Source: Tepidimonas ignava (GTDB taxonomy: Bacteria; Pseudomonadota; Gammaproteobacteria; Burkholderiales; Burkholderiaceae_C). From it: a DNA stretch of 64,000 nucleotides. This document shows, piece by piece, positions 46,487-56,300 of the stretch. Positions within the stretch are counted from its first letter, which is position 1. The number at the start of each line of letters is the position of its first letter. The translations under genes and the position numbers were made by a program. The notes beneath the pieces are model-generated. The model made no database searches, was not told the DNA's origin, and saw nothing but the letters and a program-made list of their open reading frames with translations. Location: positions 62,001 to 126,000 of the forward strand of contig NZ_SMAH01000007.1 of the NCBI RefSeq assembly GCF_004342625.1, written 5' to 3'.

Positions 46487-47980
46487 ATGAACGCTGCCCT
46501 GCCCCCCGACGCCGCCGAACGCGCCGCCCGCCAGGCCGAGGTGGTGCGCGCGCTGCAAGCGGTGCTGCCGGCCCACGCGTTGCTGTGGACCGACGAGGAC
46601 ACCACGCCTTACGAGTGCGACGGCCTGACCGCCTACCGCCAGCGCCCGCTGGCCGTGGCGCTGCCCGAAACCGAAGACCAGGTGCAAGCGGTGCTGCGCG
46701 CGTGCCACCTGCTCAAGGTGCCGGTGGTGGCCCGCGGCGCGGGCACGGGCCTGTCGGGTGGGGCCATGCCGCACCCCATGGGCGTGACCTTGAGCCTGGC
46801 CAAGTTCAACCGCATCGTCGCCATCGACCCCCTAGCGCAAACCGCCACCGTGCAAGCGGGTGTGCGCAACCTGGCCATCAGCGAAGCAGCCGCCCCCTAC
46901 GGCCTGTATTACGCGCCCGACCCCAGCAGCCAGATCGCCTGCACCATCGGCGGCAACGTTGCCGAGAACTCTGGCGGCGTGCACTGCCTCAAGTACGGCC
47001 TGACCGTGCACAACGTGCTGCAGGTACGCGGCTACACGGTGGCCGGGGACCCGGTGACCTTCGGCAGCCGCGCCCCCGATGCGCCGGGGCTGGATCTGTT
47101 GCCGCTGGTGGTCGGCTCCGAAGGCATGCTGGCCGTGGTCGTGGAAGTGGTGGTGCGCCTGATCCCGCGACCGCAGCTGGCGCGCTGCATCATGGCGAGT
47201 TTTGACAGCGTGCGCGCCGCCGGCGACGCGGTGGCGGCCATCATCGGCGCGGGCATCATCCCCGCCGGCCTGGAGATGATGGACAAACCGATGACCGCGG
47301 CGGTGGAGGATTTTGTGCACGCCGGCTACGACCTCGACGCCGAGGCCATCTTGCTGTGTGAGTCCGACGGCACGCCGGAGGAAGTGGCCGAAGAGATCGA
47401 GCGCATGAGCGCGGTGTTGCGCGCCGCCGGCGCCACCGCGATCGCCGTCAGCCGCGACGAGGCCGAGCGGCTGCGCTTTTGGAGCGGGCGCAAAAACGCC
47501 TTCCCGGCCAGCGGCCGCATCAGCCCGGACTACATGTGCATGGACTCCACCATCCCGCGCAAGCGCCTGGGCGAAATGCTGCAGGCCATCGCGGCCATGG
47601 AGACGAAGTACGGGCTGCGCTGCCTCAACGTCTTCCACGCCGGCGACGGCAACCTGCACCCACTGATCCTGTTCGACGCCAACGACCCCGACCAACTGCG
47701 GCGCGCCGAGGCCTTTGGCGCCGACATTTTGGAAACGAGTGTGGCGATGGGGGGCACCGTCACCGGCGAGCACGGCGTCGGCGTCGAAAAACTCAACAGC
47801 ATGTGCGTGCAGTTCAGCCCCGAGGAACGCGCGCAGATGCAGGCGCTCAAGCGCGCCTTCGACGAACACGAACTGCTCAACCCCGGCAAGGTCATCCCCA
47901 CCCTGCACCGCTGCGCCGAGTACGGCAAGATGCTGGTGCGCGGCGGGCGGCTGCCGTGGGCCAACCTGCCGCGGTTTTGA
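46487..47980 (+). CDS. glcD: FAD-linked glycolate/D-lactate oxidase-type subunit (GlcD-like)
   Basis: A 497-residue FAD-binding PCMH dehydrogenase oxidising 2-hydroxyacids such as glycolate to glyoxylate. Features are VPVVARGAGTGLSGGAMP (about 84-101), CTIGGNVAENSGG, VVGSEGMLAVV, the C-terminal NVFHAGDGNLHPLI metal/substrate motif and GEHGVGVEKL. The length is that of GlcD. The usual partners glcE and glcF do not follow: a histidine kinase gene begins 62 nt later. The electron route is therefore unclear from this window. Confidence 0.88.
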   Translation: MNAALPPDAAERAARQAEVVRALQAVLPAHALLWTDEDTTPYECDGLTAYRQRPLAVALPETEDQVQAVLRACHLLKVPVVARGAGTGLSGGAMPHPMGVTLSLAKFNRIVAIDPLAQTATVQAGVRNLAISEAAAPYGLYYAPDPSSQIACTIGGNVAENSGGVHCLKYGLTVHNVLQVRGYTVAGDPVTFGSRAPDAPGLDLLPLVVGSEGMLAVVVEVVVRLIPRPQLARCIMASFDSVRAAGDAVAAIIGAGIIPAGLEMMDKPMTAAVEDFVHAGYDLDAEAILLCESDGTPEEVAEEIERMSAVLRAAGATAIAVSRDEAERLRFWSGRKNAFPASGRISPDYMCMDSTIPRKRLGEMLQAIAAMETKYGLRCLNVFHAGDGNLHPLILFDANDPDQLRRAEAFGADILETSVAMGGTVTGEHGVGVEKLNSMCVQFSPEERAQMQALKRAFDEHELLNPGKVIPTLHRCAEYGKMLVRGGRLPWANLPRF

Positions 47981-48041
47981 GCCTTGGCGTAGCCGGGTTA
48001 GTTGGCGTCGAACCGACTGCGCATGCGCTACAGTAGCTGGC

Positions 48042-49772
48042 ATGCAGCCGCTGCCGCGCGACCCCTGGCCCACGCACCTGCCACCGGCGTTTTTTGCCGC
48101 CCTGCACGCCGACCACGCGGCCGCGGGCGATCCGCCCGTGCCCAACGCGCAGACCATGGCGTGGCGCTGTTTGCAAGCGCTGCCCGACGGCGTGGTGCTG
48201 CTGGACCGGGAACTGCGCGTGGTGGCGGCCAACCCGCGCGCCCAGCCGTTGCTGCGCCCGCACCTGACGCCGCCAAGCGCAGCGGGGCTGTTGTGGCACG
48301 AGGCGCTGGACGACCTCTGGCTTGACACCTTGCTGCCGTGGGTAAGCCCGGCGCTGGCGCACGGCGAAGCCAGCCGAGTGGCGGTGCAACGTGGCACGGG
48401 CGACGACGCGCGCCACTGGCAGGTGACGCTGCTGCCCGACACGACCGAGGGCAGCGTGCGCGGGCTGTTCGTGCTGCTGCGCGACGAGACCGCCCAGCAG
48501 CGCGCCGCAGCGCACCAGGCCGACCAGGAACAAGCCCTGCGCCAACAACTGCAGCAGCAGGACGCGCACCTGCTGTGGCAGCAAACCCGCTGGCAAGCCC
48601 TGTCCGACGCGCTGCGCGACGCCGCGATTTATTTTTTGGACAACGACGGCGCCATCCACGACTGGCCCGCCAGCGCCGAGCGGCTGCTGGGCTACCGCGC
48701 TGACGAGGTGTTGGGCTCCCGCGGCCCCGACGCGCCGGACCGCCCGCATCCGCTGCCCGCCGACGCCGCGCAGGCGCTGGAACGCGCCACGCTGCTGGGC
48801 CAAAGTGAATCGACCGGCTGGGTGCGCCGAGCCGACGGCAGCCGCCTGTGGGCGCACAGCGTGTACACCGCGCTGGTGGGCCCCGGAGGGGAGGCGCTGG
48901 GCACCGCCTGCCTGGTGCGCGACATGACCGACGTGCACCGCCTGGAAGAACTGCTGCGTGAGCTCAACGCCGCGCTGGAGCGCAAGGTGCAGGAACGCAC
49001 CCGTGCCCTGCAGGCCGCCATCGACGACCTGGAGGCCTTTGCCTCGTCGGTGTCACACGACCTGCGCGCGCCGCTGCGCCACATCACCAGCTACGTGCAA
49101 CTGCTGCGCGAGGACTTGGGCGAACCGCTGGCGCCCGACGTCGCCGAGGACTTGCGCACCATCGACGAAGCCGCCGTCCACATGGGCCGGCTGATCGATG
49201 GCCTGCTGGCCTTCGCACGGCTGGGCCGCGCCGCGCTGCGGGTGCAGCCGGTGGACATGCTGGACCTGCTGCGCGCCAGCCTCAACCGCGTGCAGCACGA
49301 CCCGGCGCTGCGCCGCCCCGCCGACCAGTGCCAACTGCGCTTGCCCGACCAGCTCCCCACCGTGCAGGGCGACCCGCTGCTGCTGGCGCAGGTGTGGGAC
49401 AACCTGTTGGCCAACGCCTTCAAATACACCCGCCCACGCACGCCCGCCGTCATCGAAGTGGGGGGGCACGTGGCGCACGGCCACGGCGCTGCGCCCGAGG
49501 CGGTGTTCTGGGTGCGCGACAACGGTGTGGGCTTCGACCCCGCGCGCGCCGAGCGGCTGTTTGGCATGTTCCAACGCCTGCACCGCGCGCAGGATTTCGA
49601 AGGCACCGGCATCGGCCTGGCCCTGGCGCGGCGCATCGTGGAACGGCACGGCGGCCGCATCTGGGCCGACGCGCAGCCCGACCACGGGGCAACCTTTTAC
49701 TTTGCCCTGCCGCTGGCCTTCACCCCGCCGCCGGCGCCGGACGCGCCAGCCGTCGAGGCCACCCCGGCATGA
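48042..49772 (+). CDS. PAS-domain sensor histidine kinase
   Basis: A 576-residue kinase without clear membrane segments, so probably cytoplasmic. Two PAS-like regions are at about 45-150 and 195-305, followed by a coiled linker, a HisKA domain with phospho-acceptor His339 in SVSHDLRAPLRH, and a HATPase (N box NLLANAFKYTRP, G1 DNGVGFD, G2 GTGIGLALARRIVE). The FASSVSHDLRAPL form is typical of bacteriophytochrome-related kinases, but no GAF/PHY domain is present. Its stop overlaps the start of the ketimine reductase gene (ATGA). No response regulator is nearby. Confidence 0.93.
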   Translation: MQPLPRDPWPTHLPPAFFAALHADHAAAGDPPVPNAQTMAWRCLQALPDGVVLLDRELRVVAANPRAQPLLRPHLTPPSAAGLLWHEALDDLWLDTLLPWVSPALAHGEASRVAVQRGTGDDARHWQVTLLPDTTEGSVRGLFVLLRDETAQQRAAAHQADQEQALRQQLQQQDAHLLWQQTRWQALSDALRDAAIYFLDNDGAIHDWPASAERLLGYRADEVLGSRGPDAPDRPHPLPADAAQALERATLLGQSESTGWVRRADGSRLWAHSVYTALVGPGGEALGTACLVRDMTDVHRLEELLRELNAALERKVQERTRALQAAIDDLEAFASSVSHDLRAPLRHITSYVQLLREDLGEPLAPDVAEDLRTIDEAAVHMGRLIDGLLAFARLGRAALRVQPVDMLDLLRASLNRVQHDPALRRPADQCQLRLPDQLPTVQGDPLLLAQVWDNLLANAFKYTRPRTPAVIEVGGHVAHGHGAAPEAVFWVRDNGVGFDPARAERLFGMFQRLHRAQDFEGTGIGLALARRIVERHGGRIWADAQPDHGATFYFALPLAFTPPPAPDAPAVEATPA

Positions 49773-50719
49773 GCACCCAGCCCCCACCAGCACCGCCGTG
49801 GCTGGACGCCCAAGCCACGGCCGAGGCGCTGCCCTACCCTGCGCTGGCCGACGCCGTCGAGGCGCTGCTGCGCGACGACACCGTGACCGTGCCGCCACGG
49901 CTGGTGCAGCCCTTGGCCGGCGGCGGCAGCCTGTTCGTGATGCCGGCGGCCGATGACCGCGTCGCCATCACCAAGCTGATCACCTTCGTGCCGGACAACC
50001 CCGCGCACGGGCGCCCCGCGATCCAGGGGGACATCGTCGTCTTCGACGCGCGCGACGGCCGCCGGCGCCTGTTGTTGGACGGCCCCACGGTGACGGCACG
50101 GCGCACGGCGGCTGTGTCGCTGCTGGCGGCGCGGCGGCTGGCGCGCCGCCCCGGCGGGCCGCTGCTGATCGTCGGCGCTGGCGTGCAAGGCCGCGCGCAC
50201 CTGGAAGCGTTTGCCGCAGGCCTGGGCGTGCGGCAGGTGCGCATCGCCTCGCGCAGCCGCGCCAGCGCGGACGCATTGGTGGAGCACGCGACGCGCCTGG
50301 GCCTGGACGCCCAGCGGGTGGACGACGCCGACGCCGCGCTGGCCGACTGCCCGCTGGTGGTCAGCAGCACCACGGCCCAGGCCGTGGCGTTGCGGGCCCG
50401 CCCGCGCGCCGATGCCTTCGTGGCCGCCGTGGGTGCCTTCACGCCGCACATGGTGGAGTGGGCGCCCGAGGTGTGCCGCCACCTGGCGGCCAGCGGCACG
50501 GTGGTGGTGGACACCCGCGACGCTGACCACGAAGCGGGCGACCTGTTGCAAGCCGGGCTGGACGTTGGCGCCCTGCCCACGCTGGCCGACGTGGTGCGCG
50601 ATACCCCGGCTTGGCGGCGCGCACGGCGCGCCGATGGCCCGGTCTTTTTCAAAAGCTGCGGCTGGGCCGGCTGGGATCTGGCCGCCGCCCGCTGCGTGCT
50701 GGCGGCCGGCAGCCGCTGA
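49769..50719 (+). CDS. Ornithine cyclodeaminase/mu-crystallin-family ketimine reductase
   Basis: A 316-residue NAD(P)-dependent enzyme of the OCD/mu-crystallin family, best matching the delta-1-pyrroline-2-carboxylate reductase group. Those enzymes reduce cyclic ketimines from D-proline or trans-3-hydroxyproline to L-proline. The Rossmann motif LLIVGAGVQGRAHLEAFAAG is at about 131-150, and VVSSTTAQAVAL and DAFVAAVGAFTPHM are also visible. It is translationally coupled to the kinase upstream, and RidA follows after 24 nt. It is shorter than the true ornithine cyclodeaminase at 51714, and the substrate is inferred from length and neighbours. Confidence 0.82.
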   Translation: MSTQPPPAPPWLDAQATAEALPYPALADAVEALLRDDTVTVPPRLVQPLAGGGSLFVMPAADDRVAITKLITFVPDNPAHGRPAIQGDIVVFDARDGRRRLLLDGPTVTARRTAAVSLLAARRLARRPGGPLLIVGAGVQGRAHLEAFAAGLGVRQVRIASRSRASADALVEHATRLGLDAQRVDDADAALADCPLVVSSTTAQAVALRARPRADAFVAAVGAFTPHMVEWAPEVCRHLAASGTVVVDTRDADHEAGDLLQAGLDVGALPTLADVVRDTPAWRRARRADGPVFFKSCGWAGWDLAAARCVLAAGSR

Positions 50720-50743
50720 ACCTTCCCCCAGGAGTTTGATGCC

Positions 50744-51088
50744 ATGGTGCAACGCTTCGACGTCGGACCACGCCTGTCCGAAATGGCCATCCACAACGGC
50801 ACGGTGTACCTCGCCGGCCAGGTGCCGGACGACCCCAGCCAGGACATCGAAGGCCAGACGCGCCAGGTGCTGGCCATGATCGACACGCTGCTGGCGCGCG
50901 CGGGCACCGACAAAACCCGGCTGTTGATGGTGCAGATCTACCTGGCCGACATGGCCGACTACGACGGCATGAACCGCGCCTGGGACGCGTGGGTGCCGGC
51001 CGGCCACACCCCGCCGCGCGCCACCGTGCAGGCCAAGCTGGCCCACCCCGACTGGAAAATCGAAATCGTCGCCACGGCGGCGCTCTGA
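50744..51088 (+). CDS. RidA/YjgF-family enamine/imine deaminase
   Basis: A 114-residue RidA-fold protein. The family hydrolyses reactive 2-imino acids and enamines released by PLP and flavin enzymes. Conserved parts are NGTVYLAGQVPDD and the C-terminal PPRATVQAKLAHPDWKIEI with the Arg that binds the imine's carboxylate (here in PPRATV). It belongs to the archaic, shorter-lead subgroup. AGGAG is 9 nt before the ATG. It directly follows a ketimine reductase gene, consistent with joint imine handling. Confidence 0.92.
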   Translation: MVQRFDVGPRLSEMAIHNGTVYLAGQVPDDPSQDIEGQTRQVLAMIDTLLARAGTDKTRLLMVQIYLADMADYDGMNRAWDAWVPAGHTPPRATVQAKLAHPDWKIEIVATAAL

Positions 51089-51140
51089 CCCGAGCGGCGG
51101 ACGGCGCCGCCGCAACGCCGCCCGCGGGTCCACGGCCACC

Positions 51141-51560
51141 TCAGCGGTAGGTGCGCAGGTGGATGCTGGTCTCGGTGCTGTGGATGCCTTTGATGAGGCG
51201 AATGCGCTCGAGGATGTCGGACAGCTCGTTCATCGACAGCGCTTCCAGCTCGGCCAGCAGGTCCCAGCGGCCGTTGGTGTCGTGCAGCTTGACCACGCCC
51301 GGCTCACCCAGCAGGCTGGCGATCACCGCGCGCGTCTGGTTGCCCTCCACCAGCACACTCATCCAGGCGCGGATGCGCTCCGGCTCCGACTCGGGCCGCA
51401 GCCGCACCGTGTAGCCCAGGATCACGCCGGCGTCCTCCAGGCGACGCATGCGGTTGGTCACGGTGCCGCGCGACACCTTCAGTTTGTGCGCCAGATCGGC
51501 CACGCTCAGGCGCGCGTTGCGCCGCAGCAGCGCGATCAGGGCCTGGTCCAGCTCATCCAT
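51141..51560 (-). CDS. Lrp/AsnC-family regulator divergent from ornithine cyclodeaminase
   Basis: A 139-residue Lrp-type regulator with DNA-binding domain at about 2-52 (LDQALIALLRRNARLSVADLA, by position, and SRGTVTNRMRRLEDAGVI) and RAM domain at about 62-135. The ATG at 51560 is chosen; a TTG ten codons upstream would extend it into the operator region. It is divergent from the ornithine cyclodeaminase gene, with 153 nt between starts rich in TCGACA/TGTCG elements, and so is its likely regulator, perhaps responding to ornithine or arginine. Confidence 0.9.
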   Translation of the reverse strand: MDELDQALIALLRRNARLSVADLAHKLKVSRGTVTNRMRRLEDAGVILGYTVRLRPESEPERIRAWMSVLVEGNQTRAVIASLLGEPGVVKLHDTNGRWDLLAELEALSMNELSDILERIRLIKGIHSTETSIHLRTYR

Positions 51561-51581
51561 GGCCACCCCCGTAATTTGACG

Positions 51582-51654
51582 TTTCGACAATCATGGCTAT
51601 CTATTTCGACAGCAAAACACCATATCGTCAACATTCTGTCGTTTTAGATTGTCA
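51582..51654. promoter_or_regulatory. Array of TTTCGACA/TGTCG elements between Lrp and ornithine cyclodeaminase
   Basis: TTTCGACA occurs at 51582-51589 and again at 51604-51611, exactly 22 bp apart (two helical turns). Inverted forms TGTCG (51637-51641) and TGTCA (51650-51654) follow. Multiple phased half-sites fit wrapping by an Lrp octamer and would let the regulator control itself and the divergent enzyme gene. Confidence 0.5.
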
Positions 51655-51713
51655 TCGATCCGCTCGACACTTGCGCGCATCCGCAACCTTCCCTCACCGC
51701 AGGAGAGCGCAAC

Positions 51714-52781
51714 ATGACCCACCCGCACCCCGCGCGCGTGCGCACACGCTACCTCAGCGCCCCGGCCATGGTCCGCCTGGTGCAGACCCTGGGCGTCGAG
51801 GCCTGCTTGCGCGGCATCGCCGCGTGCATCCGCGACGACTTTGGCCGCTGGCCCGACTTTGACAAGACCGCCCGCGTGGCCAACCATTCGAACGTCGGCG
51901 TCATCGAGCTGATGCCGATCGCCGACGACACGCTCTACAGCTTCAAATACGTCAACGGTCACCCCAAAAACACCCGCGACGGCCTGCCCACCGTGATGGC
52001 CTTTGGGGTGCTGGCCGACGTGGCCACCGGCGCGCCACTGCTGCTGAGCGAGCTGACGCTGACCACGGCGCTGCGCACCGCGGCGATGTCGGCGTTGGCC
52101 GCGCAGGCGCTGGCGCGCCCGCACAGCCGTGTCATGGCGCTGATCGGCAACGGCGCGCAGGCCGAGTTCCAGGCCCTGGCGTTCCAGCACCTGCTGGGCA
52201 TCGAGGAGCTGCGCCTGTTCGACACCGACCCCGCCGCCACCGACAAACTGGTAGCCAACCTGCGCGGCAGCGGGCTGGCCTTGACCCGCTGCGTCAGCAC
52301 CGCCGAGGCGGTGCGCGGCGCCGACATCGTCACCACCGTCACCGCCGACAAGACCAACGCCACCATCCTGACCCCCGACATGCTCGAACCCGGCATGCAC
52401 ATCAACGCCGTCGGTGGGGACTGCCCCGGCAAGACCGAGCTGCACGCCGACGTGCTGCGCAGCGCGCGGGTGTTTGTGGAGTACGAACCGCAGACCCGCA
52501 TCGAAGGCGACATCCAGCAACTGCCTGCGGACTTTCCCGTCACCGAACTGTGGCAGGTGCTGACCGGCCAGGCCCCTGGTCGCACCAGCGCCGCGGAGGT
52601 GACGGTGTTCGACTCGGTCGGCTTCGCGCTGGAGGACTACGCCGCGCTGCGCTTCGTGCACGCGCAGGCCCAGCGGCTCGGCGTGGGCGAAACGCTGGAC
52701 CTGATCCCGGATCTGGACGACCCGAAAAACCTGTTCGGCCTGCTGCAACCGCGCGCGGCGGCGCTGCGCCGCGCGGCCTGA
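51714..52781 (+). CDS. Ornithine cyclodeaminase
   Basis: A 355-residue enzyme that converts L-ornithine to L-proline and ammonia with bound NAD. Features of the long, true cyclodeaminase subgroup are MVRLVQTLGVEACLRGIAACI at the N-terminus (by position), KYVNGHPKNT, LLLSELTLTTALRTAAMSALAA, the Rossmann region ALIGNGAQAEFQALAFQ (about 142-158) and INAVGGDCPGKTEL with the catalytic Asp. It has an AGGAG ribosome site. With PutA nearby it gives an ornithine to proline to glutamate route. Confidence 0.93.
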   Translation: MTHPHPARVRTRYLSAPAMVRLVQTLGVEACLRGIAACIRDDFGRWPDFDKTARVANHSNVGVIELMPIADDTLYSFKYVNGHPKNTRDGLPTVMAFGVLADVATGAPLLLSELTLTTALRTAAMSALAAQALARPHSRVMALIGNGAQAEFQALAFQHLLGIEELRLFDTDPAATDKLVANLRGSGLALTRCVSTAEAVRGADIVTTVTADKTNATILTPDMLEPGMHINAVGGDCPGKTELHADVLRSARVFVEYEPQTRIEGDIQQLPADFPVTELWQVLTGQAPGRTSAAEVTVFDSVGFALEDYAALRFVHAQAQRLGVGETLDLIPDLDDPKNLFGLLQPRAAALRRAA

Positions 52782-52821
52782 GCCCGCCGCCGATGGGCCG
52801 CTGCACGCCCCCCCGCCGCCG

Positions 52822-53286
52822 TCAGAACAACGGCAGGCGGTGGGTGTGCTTGACCTCCTCCATCACCGCGTAGGTGCGCGTCTCGCGCACGCCGGGCAGT
52901 TGCCACAGCACGTCACCGGCAAAGCGGCGGTAGTCGGCCATGTCGGCCACGCGCGTCTTGACCAGGTAGTCAAAACCCCCGGCCACCATGTGGCACTCCA
53001 GCACCTGGGGCGCCGCCTGCACCGCCGCCTTGAACTGCTCGAACACGTTGGGCGTGGTGCGGTCCAGCAGCACCTCCACAAACACCAGCAGCCCCGCGCC
53101 CAGCTTGGCGGGGTTGAGGCGCGCTTCGTAGCCCAGGATGTAACCCTCGCGCGTCAGACGCTGCACGCGCGCCAGCACCGCCGTGGGCGACAGGCTCACC
53201 GTCTCGGCCAGCTTCAGGTTGGTGATGCGGCCGTCGCGCTGCAGGGCGTCGAGGATGCGCAGATCAATGCGGTCGAGGTCGTCCAT
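52822..53286 (-). CDS. Lrp-family regulator divergent from putA
   Basis: A 154-residue Lrp protein. The N-terminal domain begins MDDLDRIDLRILDALQRDGRIT with helix-turn-helix LSPTAVLARVQRLTREGYI; the RAM domain holds VAGGFDYLVKTRVADMADYRRF. The start at 53286 matches the family's usual N-terminus; an ATG at 53307 is the alternative. In many proteobacteria a divergent Lrp protein activates putA in response to proline. Since this PutA lacks its own DNA-binding domain, the same is likely here. Confidence 0.92.
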   Translation of the reverse strand: MDDLDRIDLRILDALQRDGRITNLKLAETVSLSPTAVLARVQRLTREGYILGYEARLNPAKLGAGLLVFVEVLLDRTTPNVFEQFKAAVQAAPQVLECHMVAGGFDYLVKTRVADMADYRRFAGDVLWQLPGVRETRTYAVMEEVKHTHRLPLF

Positions 53287-53323
53287 GCCGAGATTTTCAC
53301 TAAACATTGGCCTAAAAACAACA

Positions 53324-53339
53324 TTTCATTCATTTGAAA
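53324..53339. promoter_or_regulatory. Palindrome in the Lrp-putA intergenic region
   Basis: TTTCA (53324-53328) and TGAAA (53335-53339) form an inverted repeat with a 6-bp AT-rich spacer in the short gap between the divergent genes. It is a candidate Lrp binding site; promoter hexamers are not clear. Confidence 0.35.
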
Positions 53340-53364
53340 GCGCATCACACTTGGGCCATCGTCA

Positions 53365-56300
53365 ATGACCACACGCCCCGCCATGAACACCCTGGCCGAC
53401 ACCGCTCACCTGCAACCTGTCCCGACGCCGCTGGCCGATGGCCCCATCGCCCGCGCGCCGACGATGGCGGCGCTGCCCGCCCTGCACCGTGTGCCCGAGC
53501 CCGAGCTGCTGGTGTCGCTGCTGCCGCGCGCGCGCCTGGACGACGCCCAGCGCGCGCGCATCACCGCGTTGGCGCAACGGCTGGCGGCCGGCCTGCGTGA
53601 ACGCGCCCCGCAGCGTGGCCGCGAGGGGCTGGTGCAGGCGTTGCTGCAGGAATACCAACTGTCGTCGCACGAGGGCGTGGCGCTGATGTGCCTGGCCGAG
53701 GCGCTGCTGCGCATCCCCGACACCGCCACGCGCGACGCGCTGATCCGCGACAAGATCGGGCGCGGCGACTGGCGCGCGCACCTGGGCCACAGCCCCTCCG
53801 TGTTCGTCAACGCAGCCACCTGGGGCCTGCTGTTGACGGGCAAGCTCACCGCCACCCACAGCGAGGAAGGACTGACCACGGCGCTGGGCGGGTTGCTGCG
53901 CAAGGGCGGCGAGCCGCTGATCCGGCGCGCGGTCGACATGGCCATGCGGCTGCTGGGCGAGCAGTTCGTCACCGGCCAAACCATCGACGAGGCGCTGCGC
54001 CGTGCCCAAGCGCGGGAAGCGCAGGGCTTTCGTTACTCCTACGACATGCTGGGCGAGGCGGCGCTGACCGCTGCCGACGCGCAGCGCTACTTCGACGCCT
54101 ACCGCGCGGCCATCGACGCCATCGGCGCGGCCAACGCCGGGCGTGGCCCGATCGACGGGCCGGGCGTGTCGATCAAGCTGTCGGCGCTGCACCCGCGCTA
54201 CAGCCGCGCGCAGTACGCGCGCGTGATGGATGAGCTCTACCCTCGCCTGCGCGCGCTGGCCGAAGCGGCCCGGGCGGTGAACATCGGCCTGCACATCGAC
54301 GCGGAGGAAAGCGACCGGCTGGAGCTGTCGCTGGACCTGCTGCAGCGGCTGTGCCACGAGCCGTCGCTGGCCGGCTGGGACGGCATCGGTTTTGTCGTCC
54401 AGGCCTACCAAAAGCGCGCGCCCGCGGTGGTGGAGCACGTCATCGCGTTGGCGCGGCGCAGCGGACACCGCCTGCTGGTGCGGCTGGTCAAAGGCGCTTA
54501 TTGGGACAGCGAAATCAAGCGCGCGCAACTGGATGGGCTGGACTACCCCGTCTTCACGCGCAAGGCCTACACCGACGTGGCCTACCTGGCGTGTGCACGC
54601 GCGCTGCTGGCCGCCCCGGACGCCGTCTTCCCCCAGTTCGCCACCCACAACGCGCAGACGCTGGCGGCGATTCACGAAATGGCCGACCCCGCCCGCTGGC
54701 ACCCGCACCAATACGAATTCCAGTGCCTGCACGGCATGGGTGAGCCCCTGTACGAGCAGGTGGTCACCCCGGTCAGCGCCGGCGGGCTGGGGCGGCCCTG
54801 CCGCATTTACGCGCCGGTGGGCACGCACGAAACGCTGCTGGCTTACCTGGTGCGCCGTCTGCTGGAAAACGGCGCCAACACATCGTTTGTGCACCGCATC
54901 GCCGACCCCCAGATCCCGCTGGACGCGCTTGTCGAAGACCCCGTGGACACGGTGCAAGCCTGGGCACGGGCTGAGGGTGCTGTGGGCCTGCCGCACCCCC
55001 GCATCGCGACGCCAGCGCAGTTGTACGGCGCGGCGCGGCCCAACAGCGCCGGGTGCGACCTGAGCGACGAGGCCACGCTGGGCACGCTGGCGCAAGCCCT
55101 GCACAGAAGCCGCGCCGCACCGGTGGCCGCGCACGCGCTGCTGGCCGCCCCGCACCGCCCCAGTGGCCCGCTGCGCACCGTGCGCAACCCGGGCGAGCTC
55201 GACGACACCGTCGGTCACATCCACGAAGCCGGCGCCGACGACGTGGCCGACGCATTGGCCGTGGCCCAGCGCGCCGCAGCGTCCTGGGCCGCCACCCCGG
55301 CATCCGAGCGTGCCGCGTGCCTGCGCCGCGCCGCCGACGCCTTGCAGGCCGACCTGCCCGCCTTCGTCGCGCTGCTGATGCGCGAAGCGGGCAAAACCGC
55401 CGCCAACGCCGTGGCCGAGGTGCGCGAAGCGATCGACTTCCTGCGCTTCGACGCCGCCCAGATCACCGACACCCACTGGCCCGCCGACGCCGCGCCGCTG
55501 GGGCCGGTCGCGTGCATCAGCCCGTGGAACTTCCCGCTGGCCATCTTCACCGGGCAGATCGCCGCCGCGCTGGCCGCCGGCAACCCGGTGCTGGCCAAGC
55601 CCGCTGAGCAAACGCCCTTGGTGGCCGCGCGCATGACGGCGCTGCTGCACGCGGCGGGCGTGCCACGCGACGTGTTGCAACTGCTGCCCGGCGCCGGCGA
55701 AACGGTGGGGGCGGCGCTGGTGGCCGACGCGCGCACCGCGGGCGTGCTGTTCACCGGCTCCACCGAGGTGGCCAAGCTGCTGCAGCGCACGCTGGCTGCG
55801 CGCGTGCGCACCGGCGCCGACGGCCGCGCCGCCCCCATCCCGCTGGTCGCCGAAACCGGTGGCCAAAACGCGATGGTGGTGGACAGCTCGGCGCTGGCCG
55901 AGCAGGTGGTGCAAGACGTGCTGGTGTCGGCTTTCGACAGCGCCGGCCAGCGCTGCTCGGCGCTGCGCGTGCTGTGTCTGCAGGAGGATGTCGCCGACCA
56001 CCTGCTGGCCATGCTGCGTGGCGCCATGGCCGAGCTGCGCATCGGCCCCGCCACGCGGCTGAGCACCGACGTCGGCCCGGTCATCGACGCCGCGGCGCGC
56101 GACGCCATCGTCGCCCACATCGAGGCCATGCGCGCACGCGGCTGCCGCGTTTGGCAAGCGTCCCTGCCGCCCGAGGCCGGGCGCGGCACCTACGTCGCCC
56201 CCACCCTGATCGAACTGGACGGGCTGGCGCTGCCCGAGCGTGAGGTGTTCGGCCCCGTGCTGCACGTGGTGCGCTGGCGCCGGGGCGAGCTTGACGCGCT

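Noticed and set aside
47998-48030. T-arm-like GGTTCGACGCC on the minus strand between glcD and the kinase gene
   Set aside because: One stem mismatch and no acceptor, D or anticodon arm. It is neither a tRNA nor a convincing attachment-site remnant.
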